A model generated the notes under the pieces. It made no database searches, had not been told where the DNA came from, and was given only the letters and a program-made list of their open reading frames with translations. DNA of 64,000 nt from Pseudoalteromonas tunicata (GTDB lineage Bacteria; Pseudomonadota; Gammaproteobacteria; Enterobacterales; Alteromonadaceae), in the NCBI RefSeq assembly GCF_002310815.1, contig NZ_CP011032.1, positions 1,776,001 through 1,840,000 of the forward strand, in the 5' to 3' direction. Both the position numbers and the translations under genes were made by a program. Shown here one piece after another: positions 54,578 through 62,154 of this stretch; the first letter of the stretch is position 1; every line of letters starts with the position of its first letter.

Positions 54578-57178
54578 ATGTCTGCATTGCCACAAGCAAA
54601 GTATCTTAAAGATTATCAACCCGCTGATTTTACGATTGAAGATATCAAGTTAACATTTGAACTTGAACCGACACACACCAGGGTCACTGCAATATCAAAA
54701 GTAAAACGTTGCAATAAAGCGGCGCTGGATTTTATTCTTGATGGCGTTGAACTTAATCTCATTGAGATTGAAATAGATAATCAATTATTTACTGAGTTTA
54801 GTCAAAAAGATGAATTGCTAATTATTCATCATGATGCAGATGAATATGAACTAAAGATAATTACAGAAATAAACCCGCTAGAAAATACCTCGTTAGAAGG
54901 TTTGTATTTATCAGGTGGGGCATATTGCACGCAATGTGAAGCAGAAGGGTTCAGAAAAATTACTTTTTTTCCTGATAGACCTGATGTGCTTGCAACCTAT
55001 GAAGTTAAAGTTATTGCTGATCAAACGGTTCCATATTTGCTTTCAAATGGTAATAAAATTGCCAGTGGCACACTTGAAAATGGGAAGCATTTTGCTGTTT
55101 GGCAAGACCCTTATAAAAAGCCGTGCTATTTATTTGCTTTAGTTGCGGGACAGTTTGATGTATTGACCGATTCTTATGTCACTTCAAGTGGTCGCGAAGT
55201 AAAATTAGAGTTGTTTGTTGATATTGGTAATTTAAATAAATCTTCTCATGCCATGGCATCTTTAAAAAAAGCAATGCAATGGGATGAAGAAGTATATGGC
55301 TTAGAATACGACCTTGATATCTACATGATTGTTGCAGTTGATTTTTTCAATATGGGCGCGATGGAAAATAAAGGTCTTAATATTTTTAACAGCAAGTGCG
55401 TATTAGCAAATCAAGAAACAGCAACAGACAAAGATTACCATATGATTGAGTCCATTATTGGCCATGAGTATTTTCATAATTGGACGGGTAATCGGGTAAC
55501 GTGTCGAGATTGGTTTCAGTTATCACTTAAAGAAGGCTTAACAGTATTTAGAGATCAGGAGTTTAGCTCTGATCTTGGTTCGCGTGGTATCAATCGAGTT
55601 GCAGCCGTTAAAGTGATGCGCACTCATCAATTTGCTGAAGATTCAGGTCCAATGGCACATCCCATTCGCCCTGAAAAAGTGATAGAAATGAATAATTTCT
55701 ATACAGTTACTGTTTATGATAAAGGGGCTGAAGTGATCAGGATGATCCATACTTTGTTAGGTAAAGACAATTTTAGACAAGGGATTGATCTTTATTTTGC
55801 CCGTCACGACGGTCAAGCGGTGACATGTGACGATTTTGTCAGTGCAATGAGCGATGCAAGTGGTATTAATCTTGAGCAGTTTAAACATTGGTATAGTCAA
55901 TCGGGTACACCAAATTTAGTAGTTAAAGAAGAGTATGACAGTTTAAACCAGCGCTATCATTTGACAATTAACCAAAATCATCCAGCTACAGCCGATGAGC
56001 AAGAAAAACTAAATTTACATATTCCATTTGCTATTGAGTTACTTGATGAAAACGGTGATTTATTAGCATTGCAACATCAGGGTAAGCCAATTTCTTCGGT
56101 GCTCAATCTGACAGGAGCGTCTCATACCTTTATTTTTGATTCGATTAAAAGCGCACCAACGCCTGTTTTGCTGGTTGATTTTTCAGCGCCGTGTACACTT
56201 GATTTTCAATACAATGATCAGCAGCTAATCAATATTGTACGTCACGCAACCAGTGATTTTTCGCGCTGGGACGCTTTGCAAAGTTTATTTATAAAACATA
56301 TAAAGCACGCCATTAATTCTGAAGATACCCAAGAGCAGAGCCTGCCATACGAAATTCTGCAGTTATTAAAGTGGATTGTGAACCACCCACAATTAGATAA
56401 ACAGCTAATTTCTGAACTCTTAAAGTTACCAAGTTTTGATACCATCGCATCACAATTTACAGTTATCCCCGTAGATCAAATAATTACGGTAGTACAAACA
56501 TTTGAGCTGCAAATATCGATTGCGCTTCAGGCTGATTTTATTTCTTTATATCGTCAACAAAACGATGGCGGACAACTAACGGCCTTAGCTGTAGGTCAGC
56601 GAGCATTCAAAGGTATGTGTATCTACTACCTTGCCAAAACAGCTACAGATGAAATTGATAAAATACTTCAAGCTCAATGTGATAGTGATAATATGACCGA
56701 TGTCCTTGCTGCGTTAACAGCCCTGGTTTTGGCCAATCATTCGCTTGCAACGGCAATGCTTGCTCAGTTTGAACTAAAATGGCAACGAGACACGTTAGTA
56801 ATGGACAAATGGCTTGCATTAAATGCGATGTTAAATGCGCCTAATGTTGTTGAGCATATCAAACAGTTATATCAGCATCCTCATTTCGATATTGCCAATC
56901 CAAACAGGGTGCGTGCGTTGGTCAGTAGCTTTGCACAATTTAATAGTCAATATTTTCATGCTGTTGATGGCTCTGGTTATCAACTATTAGCAGACTTATT
57001 GATTCAACTTAATAAGATTAATCCACAAAATGCATCTCGGATGATAACGCCTTTGATGAGTTGGAAAAAACTTGATACTACAAGGCAAAAGTTGGTTAAA
57101 AAGCAGTTAGACAGATTGCAACAGCTTGAAAATTTAAGTCCGGACCTTTTTGAAAAAGTAACAAATGCATTGAAATAA
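54578..57178 (+). CDS. pepN: Aminopeptidase N
   Basis: An 866-residue M1 metallopeptidase, the usual gammaproteobacterial length. The substrate-recognition motif is MGAMENKGLN (about 260) and the zinc site is HEYFHNW (H297, E298, H301) with the distal glutamate in LKEGLTVFRDQEFS (about 320). It cleaves neutral and basic N-terminal residues from peptides in the cytoplasm. Start: ATG after AGGA. A small hairpin GGAGCC-AAT-GGCTCC (54550-54564) lies between nhaC and pepN. Confidence 0.97.
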   Translation: MSALPQAKYLKDYQPADFTIEDIKLTFELEPTHTRVTAISKVKRCNKAALDFILDGVELNLIEIEIDNQLFTEFSQKDELLIIHHDADEYELKIITEINPLENTSLEGLYLSGGAYCTQCEAEGFRKITFFPDRPDVLATYEVKVIADQTVPYLLSNGNKIASGTLENGKHFAVWQDPYKKPCYLFALVAGQFDVLTDSYVTSSGREVKLELFVDIGNLNKSSHAMASLKKAMQWDEEVYGLEYDLDIYMIVAVDFFNMGAMENKGLNIFNSKCVLANQETATDKDYHMIESIIGHEYFHNWTGNRVTCRDWFQLSLKEGLTVFRDQEFSSDLGSRGINRVAAVKVMRTHQFAEDSGPMAHPIRPEKVIEMNNFYTVTVYDKGAEVIRMIHTLLGKDNFRQGIDLYFARHDGQAVTCDDFVSAMSDASGINLEQFKHWYSQSGTPNLVVKEEYDSLNQRYHLTINQNHPATADEQEKLNLHIPFAIELLDENGDLLALQHQGKPISSVLNLTGASHTFIFDSIKSAPTPVLLVDFSAPCTLDFQYNDQQLINIVRHATSDFSRWDALQSLFIKHIKHAINSEDTQEQSLPYEILQLLKWIVNHPQLDKQLISELLKLPSFDTIASQFTVIPVDQIITVVQTFELQISIALQADFISLYRQQNDGGQLTALAVGQRAFKGMCIYYLAKTATDEIDKILQAQCDSDNMTDVLAALTALVLANHSLATAMLAQFELKWQRDTLVMDKWLALNAMLNAPNVVEHIKQLYQHPHFDIANPNRVRALVSSFAQFNSQYFHAVDGSGYQLLADLLIQLNKINPQNASRMITPLMSWKKLDTTRQKLVKKQLDRLQQLENLSPDLFEKVTNALK

Positions 57179-57183
57179 ACATC

Positions 57184-57405
57184 ATGTTTGAATTTTTTTT
57201 TACTATTAATTTAAGTTATGAAAAGTGCCTTGGTTATTATCATGGCACGATTAAACAGATTCAAGTGACCTCAGATGAGGGGAAAAAAATAAGGTTACCT
57301 GCTGAACGATTTCGACCTTTTATCACATCAATTGGGATCCGAGGAAGATATAGACTAAGGTTAACCGAAACCCATCAATTCATTAGCTTAGAAAAGATAG
57401 GGTGA
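57184..57405 (+). CDS. DUF2835 family protein
   Basis: A 73-residue protein with 'YHGTIKQIQVTSDEGKKIRLPAERFRPFITSIGIRGRYRL', the DUF2835 core. Function unknown; in related genomes it follows pepN, as here (5 bp gap), so the two are co-transcribed. It is short, basic and has no signal peptide. Confidence 0.85.
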   Translation: MFEFFFTINLSYEKCLGYYHGTIKQIQVTSDEGKKIRLPAERFRPFITSIGIRGRYRLRLTETHQFISLEKIG

Positions 57406-57459
57406 AGACATAAAAATCTGATAAAACGATAAAAAAGTTACGTTTTTGTTAAAAGAGTT

Positions 57460-57488
57460 TTGTGTTATGAGCTTTTCAAGTGTATAAA
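57460..57488 (+). promoter_or_regulatory. Candidate promoter of the DUF1302 cluster
   Basis: TTGTGT (57460-57465) and TATAAA (57483-57488) are 17 bases apart. The leader would be about 160 bases. Near its end GATCAC-TAA-GTGACC (from about 57620) is a near-palindrome that could be an operator or a small hairpin. Confidence 0.35.
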
Positions 57489-57654
57489 TTAGCTGGTACG
57501 ATGTCAGACCAATGTTAAAAATACATTTTGAATAACGATAAAAATAATTTGTATCTTGAAACCTTGGAAATTAACTGTAATGATTTCTTTTGTTACAAGC
57601 ACACTAAAAACAATAACTTGATCACTAAGTGACCCGTTACAAGGGGGAGATAAA

Positions 57655-59733
57655 ATGATAAAAAGACCTCTTTTTGTCAAAAATAAGCTAGCGTTGGGAA
57701 TTACCGCTGCCTGTCTGGCTTTTTCTAGCCAACACCTTTCAGCCGCTAGTTTTCAACTCGGTGAATTTGACGTAACTTTTGACTCTACATTTTCGTATGG
57801 CGCAAGCATGCGAGTAGAAGAAAGGGATTTTGCGCAAATTGGTAAAAGTAACCATCCACGTTTTGATTGGACTGGTTATAACGCAGCATATAATACAATT
57901 TATTCCTCATCGGATGTTTGGGCGCAGCCTGGCAGTTATTCCAATAATGGTGATGCGGGTAATTTAAACTTTGATAAAGGTGATACGTTTTCACAATTAT
58001 TAAAGGGCACTCACGAACTCAATATCAGAAAAGATAATTTCGGTTTCTTTACTCGTTTCATGTATTTTTATGATTTAGAGTTGATGGATGGGGACCGCGC
58101 ATATTCTAATCCTACTTCTGGTAAGCAAGTAGATCCATGCGCTGATAAACAAGCCAAAGAGCAAGTCTGTACAGATTTACGCTTACTTGATGCATTTGCT
58201 TATGCTGACTTTGATTTAAATGATGGTCAAAATCCATTGTCTATTCGTATCGGTCAGCAAGTTGTTAACTGGGGTGAAAGTACGCTTATTTCTCATGGTA
58301 TCAATGTTAACCCCGTTGATATTGATCGTTTAAAAGCACCTGGTGCTGAATTAAAAGAAGCGTTTATCCCAGTAGGCGTAGTTTGGGCTTCATTAGGTTT
58401 AACAGAAAACCTTACTTTAGAAGCTTATTATCAATATCAGTGGAATGAAACACGGTTACCAGTGACTGGTACTTATTTCTCTACCAATGACTTTGCTTCT
58501 GTGAACGGTTATCAAAGTAATGTTCAATTAGGCTTTACTTCAAATCCTGATATTGATTTAGAACATTTAACAACCAATCTTAATTCTTTGTATGCACAGT
58601 GGGGCGCAGCCCTACAAGCACAAGGAATTGAACCGCAAAGTGCAGCTGCGCAAAAATTACTTGCCAATATGTATCTTGCTTACCCAACAAAAGTTGCTTT
58701 AAAAGGCAAGGGTGATGCAGGGATTAAAGAGCCAAGTGATTCAGGCCAATTTGGTGTTAAGTTAGGTTGGTTTTCCCCTGAGTTAAACGATACTGAATTT
58801 GCACTCTACTATATTAATTACCACAGCAGTCGCCCTTTGATTTCTGGTCAAGCATCTGATTTTACTCAAGCTTCTTTAGCTAAAGATTTAAATATGATTG
58901 CGACGACTAAAATTACTGAAGATAATGTCACTCAACTAGGTGCATTTACCAAAGCAATTTTAGAATACCCAGAAGATATCAAACTATTTGGTTTGAGTTT
59001 TAATACTAATGTTGGAAATACAGCCTTTGCCGGTGAATTTGCTTATCGCCAAGATGAACCACTGCAAATTGATGACGTAGAGTTGTTATACGCAGGTATG
59101 GCAGAGCAACTAGCTGTTGCGGGTATTCGCCCTGAGTTTGCTGAAATTTCTCAAATTGAAACGGTTGCGCCAGGCTCAATTGCAAAAGGGTATGTCACAT
59201 CTGATACGATGCAATTACAATTTACTGCAACCCATTTATTTGGTCCGTCTTTAGGTGCTGATAGCTGGGCATTATTAGGTGAGATTGGTGGTGTGACCAT
59301 CAATGATATGCCTTCGTATGATGAAATGCGCTTAAATGTTGCTGGTACTGGTCGCTCAGGCACTATGGTTGGTGTTGCTGGCCAAGACTACACCTTGTTA
59401 CACCAAGCTGTTTCTAATGGTGTTGAAACTAATCCTTTCCCGTCAGCATCTGCTTGGGGTTATCGCTTAGTGGCAAAAGGGGATTACAACAATGTTTTCT
59501 CTGGCGTAAACTTCTCACCACGTGTGGTTTTCTCTCATGATGTGAACGGTATTACACCAGATCCTATGTACTTATTTGTTGAAGATCGTAAGTCATTGGG
59601 TATTAATATGAACTTCAATTATCAAAACGCATGGTCGGTAGATTTTAGCTACAACAGTTTCTGGGGTGGTGGTCAAACAAATAATTTCGCTGATCGTGAT
59701 TATGTTTCTTTCAATATTAAATATTCTATCTAA
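57655..59733 (+). CDS. DUF1302 outer-membrane barrel-like protein
   Basis: A 692-residue protein with a signal peptide (cleaved near 'HLSAA', about residue 32) and then alternating aromatic/polar strands typical of outer-membrane barrels: 'FTRFMYFYDLELMDG', 'IRIGQQVVNWGESTLISHGIN' (DUF1302 hallmark), 'LTLEAYYQYQWNETRLP', and a C-terminal strand 'DRDYVSFNIKYSI'. Ends in a hydrophobic residue as barrel proteins do. Family members are found with DUF1329 and RND proteins in hydrocarbon-, steroid- or ester-using bacteria; the transported compound is not known. A very strong ribosome-binding site (AAGGGGGAG) suggests high expression. Confidence 0.88.
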   Translation: MIKRPLFVKNKLALGITAACLAFSSQHLSAASFQLGEFDVTFDSTFSYGASMRVEERDFAQIGKSNHPRFDWTGYNAAYNTIYSSSDVWAQPGSYSNNGDAGNLNFDKGDTFSQLLKGTHELNIRKDNFGFFTRFMYFYDLELMDGDRAYSNPTSGKQVDPCADKQAKEQVCTDLRLLDAFAYADFDLNDGQNPLSIRIGQQVVNWGESTLISHGINVNPVDIDRLKAPGAELKEAFIPVGVVWASLGLTENLTLEAYYQYQWNETRLPVTGTYFSTNDFASVNGYQSNVQLGFTSNPDIDLEHLTTNLNSLYAQWGAALQAQGIEPQSAAAQKLLANMYLAYPTKVALKGKGDAGIKEPSDSGQFGVKLGWFSPELNDTEFALYYINYHSSRPLISGQASDFTQASLAKDLNMIATTKITEDNVTQLGAFTKAILEYPEDIKLFGLSFNTNVGNTAFAGEFAYRQDEPLQIDDVELLYAGMAEQLAVAGIRPEFAEISQIETVAPGSIAKGYVTSDTMQLQFTATHLFGPSLGADSWALLGEIGGVTINDMPSYDEMRLNVAGTGRSGTMVGVAGQDYTLLHQAVSNGVETNPFPSASAWGYRLVAKGDYNNVFSGVNFSPRVVFSHDVNGITPDPMYLFVEDRKSLGINMNFNYQNAWSVDFSYNSFWGGGQTNNFADRDYVSFNIKYSI

Positions 59734-59743
59734 GGGTATATAT

Positions 59744-61111
59744 ATGATTAAAAAACCTACCCTAATCGCCGTTGCTCTTTGTAGCTTATTTGCTTCAAGT
59801 GCTGCAATGGCTAAATTAACGCCAGAGGAAGTTGCGCGTTTAGGTGCTGATTTAACACCTCTTGGTGCTGAAAAGGCGGGCAATGCAGATGGCTCAATTC
59901 CTTCTTGGGAAGGCGGCATTACTAAAACGCCAGAAAATTATACTGTTGGCATGCACCACCCAGATCCTTTTAAAGCAGACGCAGTGCAATTTACAATTGA
60001 TAAAAGTAATTTAGATAAATACAAATCACTTTTATCGCCGGGTCAAATTGCGATGTTTGAAACATATCCAGAAACGTTCAAAATGAATGTGTATCAAACT
60101 CGTAGAAGTGCGTCATACCCACAGTTTATTTATGATGCAACAAAGCAGTATTCAGTTAATGCTGAGCTAATAGAAGAAGGTAATGGAATTAAAAATACCG
60201 CTATCGGTATTCCTTTCCCAATCCCTAAAACGGGCCTTGAAGTAATTTGGAACCATATTTTACGTTATCGAGGTTTATCAATTCAACGTTTTGGTGGTCA
60301 AGCAGCTCCAACTGCATCTGGCGACTACAACATGGTTGGTTTTGATGAGCAGCTATTAGTTAAGTATTCTGAGCCAACAGCAACACCTGAATCATTACAA
60401 GCATCTAATATCTTGTTTAAATTCAAACAAGCTGTAACGGAGCCTGCACGTCTTGCGGGTACTGCGTTGTTAGTACATGAGACAATGGACCAAATTCTAA
60501 CACCTCGCCAAGCTTGGACTTACAATACTGGCCAACGTCGTGTTCGTCGTGCTCCTAATGTTGCTTATGACGCACCAGGTACAGCATCAGATAGTTTGCG
60601 TACAACGGATGACTTCGATATGTTTAATGGTTCACCTAACCGTTACAAGTGGGAGTTAAAAGGTAAGCAAGAGATGTATATTCCTTACAATAGCTACAAG
60701 CTACACAGTAATGAATTAAAGTATGCAGATATTTTGAAGCCTGGTCATATTAATCCTGACTATGTACGCTATGAAAAACACCGCGTTTGGGTGGTTGAGG
60801 CGAATCTAAAAGAAAGTACTCGCCATATCTATAAAAAACGCGTCTTTTTCATTGATGAAGATAGCTGGCAAATCCACATTGCAGACTTATACGATAACCG
60901 TGATCAACTGTATCGTGTCGCGATGGCCCATGGTGTTAACTATTATGAAGTACCGACACACTGGAGTACTTTAGATGTTTACCATGATTTAAATTCACGT
61001 CGTTACTTAGCGATTGGCTTAGATAATGAAGAGAAAATGTATGATTTTTCTCAGTCATTTAATGATAATGAATTTACGTCCAACGCCCTTCGTAGAGAAG
61101 GTCTTAGATAA
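59744..61111 (+). CDS. DUF1329 periplasmic protein (LolA/LolB-like fold)
   Basis: A 455-residue protein with a signal peptide (about 1-23, ending AMA). The mature start 'KLTPEEVARLGADLTPLGAEKAGNADGSIPSWEGG' is the DUF1329 hallmark, followed by 'IGIPFPIPKTGLEVIWNHILRYRG', 'LTPRQAWTYNTGQRRVRRAPNVAYD' and 'KRVFFIDEDSWQIHIADLYDNRDQL'. I recall this family as structurally related to LolA/LolB, which carry acyl chains. ATG 59744 after AAGGG is chosen; a longer frame upstream has no ribosome-binding site. It lies 10 bp after the DUF1302 stop, so both form one transcript ending at the hairpin at 61118. Confidence 0.88.
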   Translation: MIKKPTLIAVALCSLFASSAAMAKLTPEEVARLGADLTPLGAEKAGNADGSIPSWEGGITKTPENYTVGMHHPDPFKADAVQFTIDKSNLDKYKSLLSPGQIAMFETYPETFKMNVYQTRRSASYPQFIYDATKQYSVNAELIEEGNGIKNTAIGIPFPIPKTGLEVIWNHILRYRGLSIQRFGGQAAPTASGDYNMVGFDEQLLVKYSEPTATPESLQASNILFKFKQAVTEPARLAGTALLVHETMDQILTPRQAWTYNTGQRRVRRAPNVAYDAPGTASDSLRTTDDFDMFNGSPNRYKWELKGKQEMYIPYNSYKLHSNELKYADILKPGHINPDYVRYEKHRVWVVEANLKESTRHIYKKRVFFIDEDSWQIHIADLYDNRDQLYRVAMAHGVNYYEVPTHWSTLDVYHDLNSRRYLAIGLDNEEKMYDFSQSFNDNEFTSNALRREGLR

Positions 61112-61117
61112 ACTCTA

Positions 61118-61142
61118 CGGCCCGTTAAGGGCCGTTTTTTTT
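61118..61142 (+). terminator. Terminator inside the DUF1302-RND cluster
   Basis: CGGCCC-GTTAA-GGGCCG followed by eight T. It lies only 14 bases before the next ATG, so it would reduce rather than exclude expression of the two downstream genes. Confidence 0.9.
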
Positions 61143-61156
61143 GGTCAAGTTTATAT

Positions 61157-62152
61157 ATGAAGTTTTTACTAAATATTGTTTTATTGTGTTGCTCGATTAG
61201 CGTCTTTGCCAATGATCTTTCTCCAAAAGCCGCTGTGATCTCCCCAAGAGCAGATAAAACCTTGCTTACTGATATAGTTAAAACTAACGCAGGGTTAGTT
61301 GTAGTAGGTAAGCATGGAGTGATTTTAACAAGTGCTGATGGTGAAACTTGGCTGCAGGCTGCTGTGCCTGTGCAAACTTTATTAACGTCAGTTTTTTTTA
61401 TCGATGCTGAGCATGGCTGGGCCACAGGGCATGATGCAACTATTTTAGCAACGCAAGACGGTGGGCTTACTTGGCAAATACAGCACAATCAACCTGAGCT
61501 TGATAAGCCTTTGCTAGATATTTTGTTTAAAGATAAAAGCAATGGCATTGCTATTGGTGCTTATGGTTTATTCTATCGCACCCGTGATGGTGGAATGCAC
61601 TGGCAGTCTGAATTTCAAACATCGTTATTATTTGATGAAGATAAAGATTTTCTTGCTGAGTTAAAAGAAACTAACCCAGAGGGTTATTTAAATGAAATTC
61701 AAGCGATTTTGCCACATTTGAATCAAGTTACTGCTACTAAAGATCAACTTATTATGGTGGGTGAGCAAGGTCTTTTGGCAACCAGCCTAGATTTTGGTAT
61801 TACTTGGGAACGGTTAGATGAAATTTATCCGGGTTCTTTTTTTGATGTCAAAGAATTAATCAATGGCGATTGGTTGGCTGCTGGTTTACGTGGAAATGTT
61901 TTTCTATCGACTGACCAAGGTGAAAACTGGCAATCTCTCGATAATAGTAGCCATGCTACCATCAATAAAATAATTGTTACGAATACAGGCGCATTATTAC
62001 TGGCTAATAATGGTGTAATGGTTCATTACGTTGAAAATCAATTAAAAGTAAAACAATTTCATGATGCTAAAGCACTGGTTTCGGGCGCTATACTTGGCAA
62101 CAAACTCGTTTTAGCCAGTGAAGTTGGGATTAAACTCGAGGAGTTAAAATAG
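61157..62152 (+). CDS. YCF48-like beta-propeller, periplasmic
   Basis: A 331-residue protein with a signal peptide (about 1-18, ending VFA). At least five repeats carry an Asp-box-like ending: 'GVILTSADGETWLQA', 'ATILATQDGGLTWQI', 'GLFYRTRDGGMHWQS', 'GLLATSLDFGITWER' and 'NVFLSTDQGENWQSL', the pattern of YCF48/photosystem II assembly-like propellers. In this context it may be a scaffold for the neighbouring transporter. No ribosome-binding site is visible; a terminator lies just upstream. It is 2 bp from the RND gene (62155). Confidence 0.87.
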   Translation: MKFLLNIVLLCCSISVFANDLSPKAAVISPRADKTLLTDIVKTNAGLVVVGKHGVILTSADGETWLQAAVPVQTLLTSVFFIDAEHGWATGHDATILATQDGGLTWQIQHNQPELDKPLLDILFKDKSNGIAIGAYGLFYRTRDGGMHWQSEFQTSLLFDEDKDFLAELKETNPEGYLNEIQAILPHLNQVTATKDQLIMVGEQGLLATSLDFGITWERLDEIYPGSFFDVKELINGDWLAAGLRGNVFLSTDQGENWQSLDNSSHATINKIIVTNTGALLLANNGVMVHYVENQLKVKQFHDAKALVSGAILGNKLVLASEVGIKLEELK

Positions 62153-62154
62153 AA

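Noticed and set aside
59666..59743. 26-residue extension of the DUF1329 protein
   Set aside because: It overlaps the end of the DUF1302 gene, lacks a ribosome-binding site and would precede a normal signal peptide that starts at 59744.
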